Shown: positions 1 through 6,872, counted from the first letter of the stretch. The stretch is DNA of 64,000 bases from Flavobacterium wongokense (GCF_021608265.1 NZ_JAKIHP010000002.1:1-64000), one strand, 5' to 3'. Notes: generated by a model from the letters alone, not told the origin. A program made the numbers and translations.

Positions 1-1
1 C

Positions 2-214
2 TGGGGATTGAGCGGACAGAACGGAGCGAGGATTTACATCTTTGACCGTTATGGCAAACTGCTCAAACAGATCAGTGCCAACGGACCGGGATGGGATGGA
101 ACGTTTAACGGACACCTGTTGCCTGCAGATGATTACTGGTTTACGGTTGACTTCATTGAACCAACCACAGCACTGCCGTCAACCTTTAAGGCACACTTTA
201 CACTGAAGCGATAA
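2..214 (+). CDS. C-terminal end of a T9SS type B sorting-domain protein (5' partial)
   Basis: Only the last 70 codons are in the window; the frame is open from base 2, so the true start lies upstream. The residues include IFDRYGKLLKQ, GWDGTFNG, LPADDYWF and a terminal FKAHFTLKR, the pattern of the gliding-motility-associated type B C-terminal domain that directs large surface proteins through the type IX secretion system. The domain is a secretion signal, so the function of the missing part cannot be told. A strong hairpin terminator follows 34 bases after the stop. Family assignment is confident; the passenger is unknown. Confidence 0.85.
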   Translation, partial: WGLSGQNGARIYIFDRYGKLLKQISANGPGWDGTFNGHLLPADDYWFTVDFIEPTTALPSTFKAHFTLKR

Positions 215-243
215 AGAGAGCCACAAAGTGGCAAAGTTTATAA

Positions 244-273
244 AAAAAGCCCTGACTCAGTCAGGGCTTTTTT
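244..273 (+). terminator. Rho-independent terminator after the T9SS gene
   Basis: AGCCCTGACT and AGTCAGGGCT form a near-perfect inverted repeat at 248-268, followed by a run of T to 273 and preceded by A residues, so it could work in both directions. Confidence 0.85.
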
Positions 274-304
274 ATTGATGCCTTTTATATTTTACATAAT
301 CCAC

Positions 305-345
305 TATCTATGCTTTATCTATGCTTTATCTATGAAGTATCTATA
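305..345. repeat. 11-bp direct tandem repeat
   Basis: The unit TATCTATGCTT occurs at 305-315 and 316-326, a variant TATCTATGAAG at 327-337, and a partial unit TATCTATA follows. It lies in the non-coding stretch between the T9SS gene and ssrA. No function is evident; slippage could change its copy number. Confidence 0.8.
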
Positions 346-356
346 GAGCAGCTCAC

Positions 357-455
357 GTGTCCTTAGCCCCGATAGGAGCGGCATCCTTTTTTAGGACTGG
401 CCGAAACGAAGTGAAGGCACATCCTAAAAAAGATATAGCGGATAGCGGGACGATT
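357..455 (+). repeat. Structured repeat element (possible ncRNA), copy 1
   Basis: The stretch starts near AGCCCCGATAGGAGCGGCAT and ends near GATATAGCGGATAGCGGGAC. The central arms CATCCTTTTTTAGGA (near 389-403) and TCCTAAAAAAGAT (near 422-434) are complementary, so the RNA could fold into a long hairpin. A related element lies at 30865-30940, where AG-C-GA-A-GC-GAC positions recur. From memory, flavobacterial genomes carry many such copies; it may correspond to a named Rfam motif such as Flavo-1, which I could not check. An open frame of 77 codons across it looks like chance. The rest of 456-580 holds nothing I recognise. Confidence 0.5.
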
Positions 456-580
456 AGTGGAAAGGAAGGCAAGTGGCTGCTTCTAATAAAAAAAATCATT
501 CAAGTACAGGAGAGTTGCTGCGCCCAGCTCTGTTATTCCAAAACTGCAAATGCAATTTGCTACCTTTTAGAGGCAGACAT

Positions 581-633
581 ATTAAAATGAGAAAATCAGA
601 TCAAGCGAGCTTGTCTGATTTTCTCATTTTAAT
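581..633 (-). terminator. Long perfect palindrome, probable ssrA terminator
   Basis: The 20-base arms 581-600 and 614-633 are exactly complementary, and the centre CAAGCGAGCTTG is itself a palindrome, giving a stem of about 26 pairs with one bulged base. It starts 20 bases past the mature 3' end of tmRNA on the minus strand. The T-rich arm ATTTTAAT would serve as the U tract. The symmetry would also stop transcripts arriving from the T9SS side. Confidence 0.7.
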
Positions 634-652
634 ACGCAAACTGCGCTTGATG

Positions 653-1047
653 TGGAGTCGGGGAGAGTCGAACTCCCGTCCAAACAAGCAACTAAAATGC
701 TTTCTACACGTTTAGTCCCTGATTAGGTTTTCGACATCAGGTTATGCCAAAGACAGCGACCCAATGCTTAGCTCTATGAGTGTCAGAAAGGATTCAGAAC
801 ATTACCTTTCCTAGGTTTACTTTTACGGTTCCCCAAAACCAGACGCCATAAACCAAGGCTTCTGAGGAGAATCCAGCTTCTCGTCCTTGACGAGACTAGG
901 CAAATCGTACTAAACTTCGGATTAAGCAGCTAAAGCGTAATTATTTTCGCCGTTTATAAGTTCGTGTCTTTGGATTTACGAGCAAAAGGCACAATGCTCG
1001 ACGTGCTTACAATTCAATTCGACTTGCTGTCAAAACCAGTCGACCCC
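653..1047 (-). ncRNA. ssrA: Transfer-messenger RNA (tmRNA)
   Basis: tmRNA rescues stalled ribosomes by adding a degradation tag. On the minus strand the RNA begins GGGGTCGACTGG at 1047 and ends CGACTCC plus discriminator A at 653; these ends pair as the 7-bp acceptor stem, and the 3' part carries the T-arm GGGAGTTCGACTCTCCC. CCA is not encoded, because the next bases are CAT. The tag frame lies at 922-951 and reads GENNYALAA followed by TAA, the form expected in flavobacteria. Total length is about 395 nt. A TACTTTTG box upstream and a long palindrome downstream complete the unit. Confidence 0.96.
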
Positions 1048-1080
1048 AAATGGATTTTTGAGTTAACAAAAATTGTTCTG

Positions 1081-1088
1081 CAAAAGTA
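1081..1088 (-). promoter_or_regulatory. -7 box of the ssrA promoter
   Basis: Read on the minus strand this is TACTTTTG, matching the Bacteroidota -7 consensus TAnnTTTG. It sits 34 bases upstream of the mature 5' end of tmRNA, leaving a short leader to be trimmed. I find no clear TTG at the -33 position. It lies just past the stop of the 38-codon gene. Confidence 0.6.
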
Positions 1089-1098
1089 ATTGATTAAA

Positions 1099-1215
1099 TC
1101 AGAATTTACCAAGCAACCAATAAATAATTATAAAAATTATAATCATTGAAAGGCAGCCACCTCCCAATTTTTTTGCCGTGAAACCAGCAATGAGTGTTTT
1201 AAAGAATCCGTTCAT
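1099..1215 (-). CDS. 38-residue membrane microprotein, conserved-looking
   Basis: The 38-codon frame starts at ATG 1213-1215 and stops at TGA 1099-1101. Its product begins MNGFFKTLIAGF, continues TAKKLGGGCLSM and ends in a single hydrophobic helix, IIIFIIIYWLLGKF. From memory, flavobacterial genomes contain similar tiny proteins with an AKKLGGGC core and one membrane helix; no function is known to me. It lies 32 bases downstream of the next minus-strand gene and so may share its transcript. The non-random order, amphipathic start, Gly-Gly-Gly-Cys turn then membrane span, argues that it is a real gene despite the length. Confidence 0.7.
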   Translation of the reverse strand: MNGFFKTLIAGFTAKKLGGGCLSMIIIFIIIYWLLGKF

Positions 1216-1247
1216 GATGTTTAGTATTGGTTAGATTTATAAAAAAA

Positions 1248-1481
1248 TTAAGGCTCGACATTTTGATCCTTGTCGTCCAGTTGTAAATCGATCGTTGGTT
1301 TCCCGTTATCAAAATTGGCATCGTTTGTAGAAACCTCGTCGTGGTCTTTGTAGCGATGGTCGCGGGTATTATCCCTAATGTTATCGGGATTTCGCTGATT
1401 GGAATTTTGATAGTCTTTCTGTCCGTCGTGTTGGTGGCCCGAATTTCCTTTTCCGGAAGCACCGTTGTTAAGTGTTGCCAT
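1248..1481 (-). CDS. Small hydrophilic protein of unknown function
   Basis: The product is 77 residues, rich in Asn, Asp, Gln, Lys and His, with no hydrophobic core, so it is probably disordered and cytoplasmic. It starts MATLNNGASGKGNSGHQHDG and ends DDKDQNVEP. The A-rich leader before the ATG is usual for this group, and no SD is seen. A competing minus-strand frame of 120 codons (1199-1561) covers the same DNA, but its start falls in a dispersed repeat and its composition looks random. The microprotein gene follows 32 bases on. Similar Asn/Asp-rich small proteins are common in Flavobacteriaceae; no role is assigned. Confidence 0.6.
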   Translation of the reverse strand: MATLNNGASGKGNSGHQHDGQKDYQNSNQRNPDNIRDNTRDHRYKDHDEVSTNDANFDNGKPTIDLQLDDKDQNVEP

Positions 1482-1499
1482 AATATGATGTTTGTTTTT

Positions 1500-1541
1500 A
1501 TTCCGCTGCGCTCCATACAGTTCGGCTCGCCTCGAGTTCCC
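1500..1541. repeat. Dispersed repeat, copy A
   Basis: The plus strand has GCGCTCCATACAG, then TTCGGCTCGCCTCGAG. The same 13-mer followed by CTGGGCAGCGCCTC occurs at 14978-15005, and a shortened relative, CGAGGCGAAGCCGAACTGAG, lies inside rho (22536-22555). Copies A and C are in untranslated DNA upstream of minus-strand genes. Confidence 0.6.
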
Positions 1542-1610
1542 AAAGTTAGAAATGGAAACACTGTTTTGTATTACGCAATTATGTGAAAATGTTATAAGAT
1601 ATAAATAAAG

Positions 1611-1633
1611 AAAGCCCTTGAAAAAGGGCTTTT
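1611..1633. terminator. Bidirectional terminator after the VOC gene
   Basis: AAAGCCCTT and AAGGGCTTT form a 9-bp stem around GAAA, with T runs on both sides. On the minus strand it follows the restored stop of the VOC gene at 1655 and so ends the long catabolic operon. Confidence 0.75.
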
Positions 1634-1654
1634 GAAGTTTTTGTAATTGTGTAG

Positions 1655-2028
1655 CTATCCTAAAGTAAATTCAGGATTATAGATTAATCCAATGACATTG
1701 TCCCAAGGATCTTTGAGTGTGGCAAAACAATTTCGCCACCAACATTCTGCGGGTTTTCGAAAGCGGTAGCGCCTAAACTCAAAAAGAAATCAAAGGTTTC
1801 CTGAACATTATCCACACCCCAATAACTTACCACAGCATCTGAACGGTTTAACGGAGTTTCTCCTTCGGGGTGCAACCCCAATTCGTAACCACCAATATTG
1901 AAACCAACATAAAACGGCTGGTCAAAATAAGGCTGGGTTTGAAATGCCTTTGCGTACCATTCCTTTGCTTTTGGAATGTCGTTGACTTTGTAGATTGTGG
2001 TTCGAAGACCATGAATTTGATTTTTCAT
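1655..2028 (-). CDS. VOC (glyoxalase/bleomycin-resistance) family protein, frameshifted near its C-terminus
   Basis: The frame begins MKNQIHGLRTTIYKVNDIPK and continues with FYVGFNIGGYELGLHP and VSYWGVDNVQETF, one VOC domain made of two beta-alpha-beta-beta-beta units that normally bind a metal and a small ligand. Read straight, it stops at 1684 after HSKILGTMSLD. Shifting frame by one base at the A run near 1723-1728 instead gives ATLKDPWDNVIGLIYNPEF with a stop at 1655-1657, the family's usual ending. The span of 374 bases is one short of a whole number of codons, so a base is missing, either a sequencing error or a real mutation. It is the last gene of the catabolic operon; a role as isomerase or lyase there is only a guess. 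Confidence 0.8.
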
Positions 2029-2031
2029 AGC

Positions 2032-2781
2032 TTAATATTTACCATTCAATAATTCTCCTCCAATAGCTGACTTAGCTTCAATGCCGAGCTTTTTCATCAT
2101 TTCGTAAGTGGTGCAGACTGCGGCCGAAGTTACCGGAATTCCGGTTTCTGCCTGAATCAAATCGACGGCTTCCAGTGACGGCATCTGTACGCAGGCTGAG
2201 ACTACCAGGACGTCAATATCAGTTAGGTCTAAACGCTTATAAATTTCCAAGAGGTTCATAGGGTTTTGAGCGGCAACTTCAAGGTTGTCCGGAATTTCGA
2301 GCGCAATGCTTTCCTTGACTTTTATTCCCTGATGTTCTATATAATCGACAACCATGTCGGTTAACGGGCGCATATAAGGTGTTATAATCGAAATTTGTTT
2401 GGCACCTAAAACCTTCAAACCATTTATCAATGCTCCGGCTGAAGTGACAATTGGTGTTGGAAAATCATTGGCAACGGTTTCCTGGTGCAGGTTTACTTCC
2501 GACACGCAATGATACCCTCGTCCCATACTCATAATCGCAACCAGGCACGCATAACCCATCACATCAACATGTGCATCCGATAACTCCTGTGCGCATTTGA
2601 GGCTCATCGCATCCATGGCTTCGAGTTCTTCCTTGGTTACTTTTTTCATCCTCATTCGGCTGCTGTGAAACGTAAAACGTTCGGGCAGGATTGTTTCCCT
2701 GGAGCGGAAAATTGCAGGAATTTCGGTTTCCATGGTTACGTTTGATGATGGCACGATTTGGCCTATTCTGTATTTCTTCAT
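2032..2781 (-). CDS. Maleate cis-trans isomerase (Asp/Glu racemase superfamily)
   Basis: This enzyme converts maleate to fumarate for the TCA cycle. The N-terminal PSSNVTMETEIP (11-22) is the family signature, and the two catalytic cysteines are at about residue 79 (GYACLV) and residue 197 (VSACVQMPSLE). At 249 residues it has the usual length and no signal peptide, so it is cytoplasmic. Its start overlaps the stop of the upstream methyltransferase gene by 4 bases, which suggests translational coupling. Next to an FAH-type hydrolase and a gentisate-type dioxygenase it implies that the pathway releases free maleate rather than using a glutathione-dependent maleylpyruvate isomerase. Arylmalonate decarboxylase relatives are the main alternative. 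Confidence 0.85.
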   Translation of the reverse strand: MKKYRIGQIVPSSNVTMETEIPAIFRSRETILPERFTFHSSRMRMKKVTKEELEAMDAMSLKCAQELSDAHVDVMGYACLVAIMSMGRGYHCVSEVNLHQETVANDFPTPIVTSAGALINGLKVLGAKQISIITPYMRPLTDMVVDYIEHQGIKVKESIALEIPDNLEVAAQNPMNLLEIYKRLDLTDIDVLVVSACVQMPSLEAVDLIQAETGIPVTSAAVCTTYEMMKKLGIEAKSAIGGELLNGKY

Positions 2782-3404
2782 TTTGTTGCAATTAGTATTA
2801 AGTCAGTTGTGTCTTGTTGGTTGTGAAGGTATTTTTTTCGCTGAATATCGATTATCTTAAAACCATTATTCTCAAGCGTCTCAGTAAGATAATCGGCCTG
2901 ATGGAAATTTTGATACATGGCATCACCGGTACTTCCTGTTTTAAATCCCGATTTGGAATTATCGTCTTCCATCGTACTTAGGTATAGAACACCATTTGGA
3001 TTCAGGATATGCTTTGAATCTTCAATAAATTGGATGGCTTCCTTTTTCGAAAGATAGGGTAGTCCAAATCCACACATCACAGCATCAAAAGTGGTGTCCA
3101 GATTTTCAATATCCCTAAAATCAAGTAATTGAAAATCGGCAGTTGGGTTGTTTATTTTTCCTAATTCAATCATATTCGGAGCCAAATCGGTTGCCAGGAT
3201 TTTAAAATCGGGACGCTTTTCCAAAAGGTATTTGGTGATATTCCCCGGTCCACATGCCAATTCTAAAATGCTTGGATTTTCCTTTTTGATGCTTTGGCAA
3301 AATGTATCAAATGAATCGTGGTACAACGATACATCCATAAACCTCTCCTGATATGCATGGGCAAGTTTGTTGAAAACGTTAACTGCGATTTTGGTCTGAT
3401 CCAT
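2778..3404 (-). CDS. Class I SAM-dependent methyltransferase
   Basis: The 208-residue protein has the SAM-binding motif I LELACGPGN (about 47-55), an acidic motif II ending ATDLAPNMI, and the motif IV-like FDAVMCGFGLPYL. It resembles small-molecule methyltransferases of the UbiE/COQ5 type and is cytoplasmic. It sits between the FAH hydrolase gene (2 bases away) and maleate isomerase (4-base overlap), so it is expressed with the pathway, but no methyl transfer is needed in gentisate-type catabolism. It could act on a side product, cofactor or signal. The substrate cannot be told from sequence. Confidence 0.8.
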   Translation of the reverse strand: MDQTKIAVNVFNKLAHAYQERFMDVSLYHDSFDTFCQSIKKENPSILELACGPGNITKYLLEKRPDFKILATDLAPNMIELGKINNPTADFQLLDFRDIENLDTTFDAVMCGFGLPYLSKKEAIQFIEDSKHILNPNGVLYLSTMEDDNSKSGFKTGSTGDAMYQNFHQADYLTETLENNGFKIIDIQRKKYLHNQQDTTDLILIATK

Positions 3405-3406
3405 TT

Positions 3407-4318
3407 TTATTTTAAATCCCTTACTGTATTTGTTATGGTTCCAATTCCTTCCACGGTTGCTTCGATTACGTCGCCATCATACAGCCATTCCTGAGGGTCA
3501 CGGCCGGCACCAACACCCGAAGGAGTTCCGGTTGCGATGATGTCGCCGGCTTCCAAAGTGAAAACCGTACTCAAATCCTCAATCAAATCGTTGATGTTGA
3601 ACAATAGGAATTTTGTATTTGCATTTTGCTTTTCAACGCCGTTTACCTTTAAGGATAAATTCAGGTTGTGTGGATTTTCAATTTCGTCTTTAGTAACCAA
3701 AATAGGTCCCATTGGTGCAAAAGTATCCTGTCCTTTGGAAACAATCCATTGCCCTTCACGACGACAGTCACGTGCCGAAACATCATTAATCACGGTGTAT
3801 CCAAAAACATAATCCATAGCATCGGCTTTGGAAACGTATTTCCCTTTTTTGCCAATCACCACAGCCAATTCGACTTCCCAATCCAACTGCGAAGTTAGTT
3901 TGGTGTTTTTAATGATATCGGTATTAGTTGCTGTAACCGTTGTTGGTGGTTTTGAAAAAATGATGGGCTTTTGCGGTAGTTTTCCGGTTGTATCTAAAGT
4001 ACGAGCGCTTTCGGCAACGTGTTCTGTATAATTCAGGCCAATACCGATAATGTTTTTCCTTGGTTTTGGAATAGGGGCACAGAAGGTAACTTCGCTTATT
4101 TCATAAGCGATTTCCTTTAAAAATGCTGGCTCTGTATCGGCAACCATATCATTAAGCTCTTCTACCAATTCATAACCCATGTCAATTAGTTCCAACATCG
4201 AAGAAGGCAATGGGAAGTTTGATATTTCCCCAAAATCCTCCATATCGATTACCTGGTTATTGTGGATGAATCCTAAGCGTGGTTCTGAATTTTCAGTAGT
4301 GTAAGTAAGTAATTTCAT
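3407..4318 (-). CDS. FAH-family hydrolase, probable maleyl- or fumarylpyruvate hydrolase
   Basis: These enzymes cut the C-C bond of a beta-diketo acid after ring opening, here releasing pyruvate plus a C4 acid. The 303-residue protein has the FAH core: GIGLNYTEH (92-100), metal-binding acids in DWEVELAVVIGK (about 146-157), INDVSARD (177-184) and the late TGTPSGVGAGRDP loop. The N-terminal domain of about 80 residues is of the type found in fumarylpyruvate hydrolases. It follows the dioxygenase gene after 26 bases. With maleate isomerase in the operon the likely product is maleate, or maleamate if the substrate carries nitrogen. Substrate choice is inference. Confidence 0.85.
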   Translation of the reverse strand: MKLLTYTTENSEPRLGFIHNNQVIDMEDFGEISNFPLPSSMLELIDMGYELVEELNDMVADTEPAFLKEIAYEISEVTFCAPIPKPRKNIIGIGLNYTEHVAESARTLDTTGKLPQKPIIFSKPPTTVTATNTDIIKNTKLTSQLDWEVELAVVIGKKGKYVSKADAMDYVFGYTVINDVSARDCRREGQWIVSKGQDTFAPMGPILVTKDEIENPHNLNLSLKVNGVEKQNANTKFLLFNINDLIEDLSTVFTLEAGDIIATGTPSGVGAGRDPQEWLYDGDVIEATVEGIGTITNTVRDLK

Positions 4319-4344
4319 TTTTTATATATGTCAGATTCTGTTTT

Positions 4345-5448
4345 CTAAAGTTGGTGGCCGTTGTTCTCAGTATATTCCCTTCCCTGGAACAATCCAAGGC
4401 TTTCGATTACCGGTAAATCATTAAAGCTGAACAAACAGGCATCTTCGGTATCTGAAGCATTGTGATGTTCGTGCCAAGCCCAGGAAGGAACACAGAAAAT
4501 ATCACGTTCTTTCCAATCAAAGCGTTGCCCGTTGATGATGGAGTAACCACTTCCTTTGGCACATTGATATACAAATGAACCTGTATGTTTGTGCGCTTTT
4601 CCTTTGAAGCCGCCAGGCAGTAACTGGATTGACGCTCCCATGGTCTGCATTACATGACCGCCTGTCATTGGGTTGGTGTACTTCATTAGGATTCCGTCAA
4701 AAGCATTTGGCTGGTTTACTTTGGCAGCTTCCAATAAAGCCGGATAGACTTTTTTCCAGGAATATTTGAATAAAGGTGAATAGGGTTTATCCCAAACCAC
4801 ATCTGCCGGAACCAATCCATTTCCGTCAAACGATAATGGCAAATGATTTACAGGTGAGATGTGCGCCTGTTTGCCATCATAAACGGCATAATCATTAGCT
4901 TCCAAAGCATTGACCAATGGAATATCCAAGCCATCCTGCCAAATACAGGTTTTACCGCCTTCTTCAACACCGTGCTCATGCCAGGTGGAATTGGGAGTAA
5001 TCACAAAGTCATTGACTTCAAGCATAATTTTATTCCCATCCACTACGGTATAACCTTTATCGCCTTCCATGATAAAACGAAGTGCCGAAGCTTTGTGACG
5101 GTGTGCCGAAGTGCTTTCGCCCGGACGTGTAACCTGGATTCCTGTGTACAACCATCCGACTGCCGCCGAAACGTCTTTTCGTTTGTCGTTTACCAGATAA
5201 ACCACTCTTCGTCCTGCCTGTTCGGGAGTCACCAATTCGGATGACTTCAGAACCAGACTTCGTAAATCTTCATATTTCCATAGCATCGGAACGGAATTGC
5301 TTCGTGGTTCCCAAGGTTCAATATCATTGGCAACGGTCCATAAGGCACCAGCTCCAAGGGTTTCGAGTTCTTTATAGTAAGCCAGTAATTCAGGTGAATC
5401 CTGAACACGTGCTCTACCAATCTGATCGTCTGAATGGTTCTCGTTCAT
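4345..5448 (-). CDS. Gentisate 1,2-dioxygenase-type ring-cleaving enzyme (bicupin)
   Basis: The family opens the ring of gentisate between the carboxyl-bearing carbon and its ortho neighbour. The 367-residue protein has two cupin domains. The first holds iron ligands His116, His118 (SAHRHKAS) and His157 (STWHEHG); the second keeps KAHKHTGS and AWHEHHN. ALWTVANDIEPWEPRSN near the start is also typical of gentisate dioxygenases. It follows the nitrilase gene after one base. An amino-bearing substrate such as 5-hydroxyanthranilate would give an amide instead of a free acid, which would fit the neighbouring C-N hydrolase; sequence alone cannot separate gentisate, salicylate and amino analogues. 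Confidence 0.85.
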   Translation of the reverse strand: MNENHSDDQIGRARVQDSPELLAYYKELETLGAGALWTVANDIEPWEPRSNSVPMLWKYEDLRSLVLKSSELVTPEQAGRRVVYLVNDKRKDVSAAVGWLYTGIQVTRPGESTSAHRHKASALRFIMEGDKGYTVVDGNKIMLEVNDFVITPNSTWHEHGVEEGGKTCIWQDGLDIPLVNALEANDYAVYDGKQAHISPVNHLPLSFDGNGLVPADVVWDKPYSPLFKYSWKKVYPALLEAAKVNQPNAFDGILMKYTNPMTGGHVMQTMGASIQLLPGGFKGKAHKHTGSFVYQCAKGSGYSIINGQRFDWKERDIFCVPSWAWHEHHNASDTEDACLFSFNDLPVIESLGLFQGREYTENNGHQL

Positions 5449-5449
5449 C

Positions 5450-6430
5450 TTATTTTTTATTAAATTCTTCGTGATTGTCTATGAATGTAATTTTTCTTGT
5501 TGGAGCGGTATTTACCCGCAAATCAAAAATATCAAAGCGGTTGTAATGCCCAAGAATGTCATGCATCTGTTTGGGCTGGATGCATTTTTCCAAATCGATA
5601 TCAGCATAAACAATCCCTTCATCGTCAATTAAGGGTTCGCCAACTACAGCGCCATTTGGCCCAATGATTCCTGAGAAAGCCGAGTTTTTACGCGTTAGTA
5701 ATTCTTCAACATTAGGAACATCATCTTTCAAAGCTTCCATGATCTCTTTTGAAATTGTGGAGCAGGAAACGATTGTAAACAGCTTCCCTTCGAATGAATG
5801 CGCCGCTGCTCTAATCTTAATCGCTTCAGCCATATTGTAATCGGGTGGAGCTACCGGAAGTGAAATATAATTGGCAATATGGATTAATTCGCCCTGCGAC
5901 AGCAACGTAAAACGAGCCAAGGTGTTGGTGTTTTCGCCACAGGCCAAAGTTCCGATTGGTCCAATTTCGGTATCGTAAACTTTTAGGGATGAACCATCAC
6001 CTGAAGTCCACGTTAATTTTTCTGCCCAGGTTGGGACTAATTTTCGGTGTTTTCCAATAAGTTTTCCATTATTGTCAATGATGAGATTGGTATTGTAGAT
6101 TTCGCCATAACTATCACCGCGTTCGTTGATTCCGATAACAATATGGCAATTATGGTTTTTTGCTGCTTCGTATAATGGTTTCATTGCATCATCATCTACT
6201 TTCACCGAAGATTTATACAACTGCTCATACCATTTGCTTCCCTGAACCGGCGTCATAATCCAGTTCCAATAAGGATAACCGGCAACAAATACTTCGGGAA
6301 ACGCCACGAGATTGGCACCATTTGCAGTAGCTTCCTTTACAAAAGAAACCGCTTTTTCAATTGTTTTTTCAACATTGAGGAAAGCTGGTGATGTTTGTAC
6401 GGCTGCAGCCTTGAATTTTTTGAATTCCAC
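5450..6430 (-). CDS. Nitrilase-superfamily carbon-nitrogen hydrolase
   Basis: The Glu-Lys-Cys triad is visible as Glu46 (AFPEVFVAGYP), Lys130 (HRKLVPT) and Cys164 (TLACGENTN). The family hydrolyses nitriles or amides to acid plus ammonia. HRKLVPT and the long C-terminus resemble the true nitrilase branch, but the Cys is followed by Gly-Glu-Asn where Trp-Glu is more common. At 326 residues it has normal length, without a signal. It lies within 1 and 10 bases of its neighbours in an aromatic-acid operon. A tempting job is removal of ammonia from an amide formed by ring cleavage of an amino-aromatic acid; that is inference, and a nitrile substrate is equally open. Confidence 0.85.
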   Translation of the reverse strand: MEFKKFKAAAVQTSPAFLNVEKTIEKAVSFVKEATANGANLVAFPEVFVAGYPYWNWIMTPVQGSKWYEQLYKSSVKVDDDAMKPLYEAAKNHNCHIVIGINERGDSYGEIYNTNLIIDNNGKLIGKHRKLVPTWAEKLTWTSGDGSSLKVYDTEIGPIGTLACGENTNTLARFTLLSQGELIHIANYISLPVAPPDYNMAEAIKIRAAAHSFEGKLFTIVSCSTISKEIMEALKDDVPNVEELLTRKNSAFSGIIGPNGAVVGEPLIDDEGIVYADIDLEKCIQPKQMHDILGHYNRFDIFDLRVNTAPTRKITFIDNHEEFNKK

Positions 6431-6440
6431 TTTATTAGAG

Positions 6441-6872
6441 TTATGAGTTATGATTTATGAACTTAGATATTTTTTCTTTCATATAGTCGTTGAAAGGCTC
6501 GGCTTTGATGTTATTCCGGTCTTCGGCAATAGCGACATTTACTAAGGCCACTTCGCCTTCAAGGCAGGTTTTGCCGTTTTCATCCTCAAAGCGGAAACCG
6601 CAATTCACCGAAGCTCCGCCGAGGTTGATGACCCAGAGTTTTTTGGTTAAGGTTTCTCCCAAACGCGCTGCTTTTTTGAACTGTACTTTCAAATCTACTG
6701 TCGGAATTCCGTTGGTTTCATGGATTTTGGAAAAAGGGCGTTCTAAGGCTTCCTCAAACCAATCTTCGACCAAATCGTTGAGCATTTCGAGGAAACGCGG
6801 ATAGAAAACAATTCCCGCATAATCAACATGCTTGAAACGGATTTTTTCTGTTTTTACGAAAGGTTGGTTCAT
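6441..6872 (-). CDS. Hotdog-fold acyl-CoA thioesterase (4-hydroxybenzoyl-CoA thioesterase-like)
   Basis: The protein has 143 residues. FKHVDYAGIVFYPRFLEM (13-30) is the hotdog signature with the catalytic Asp17, as in 4-hydroxybenzoyl-CoA thioesterase. In this operon it would release the hydroxylated aromatic acid from CoA before ring cleavage, as in the Streptomyces salicylyl-CoA to gentisate route. The protein is cytoplasmic. Its ATG lies only 2 bases past the stop of an unrelated T9SS protein gene. Family is confident; the substrate is inferred from the adjacent ligase, hydroxylase and dioxygenase. Confidence 0.82.
   Translation of the reverse strand: MNQPFVKTEKIRFKHVDYAGIVFYPRFLEMLNDLVEDWFEEALERPFSKIHETNGIPTVDLKVQFKKAARLGETLTKKLWVINLGGASVNCGFRFEDENGKTCLEGEVALVNVAIAEDRNNIKAEPFNDYMKEKISKFINHNS

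Noticed and set aside
357-715. Two overlapping plus-strand frames of 77 and 80 codons before ssrA
   Set aside because: They run through the structured element, the terminator palindrome and tmRNA itself; no protein-like pattern.
1199-1561. 120-codon minus-strand frame overlapping the 77-codon gene
   Set aside because: It starts within dispersed repeat A, runs in another frame, and its residues look random; the 77-codon frame has a coherent hydrophilic composition.
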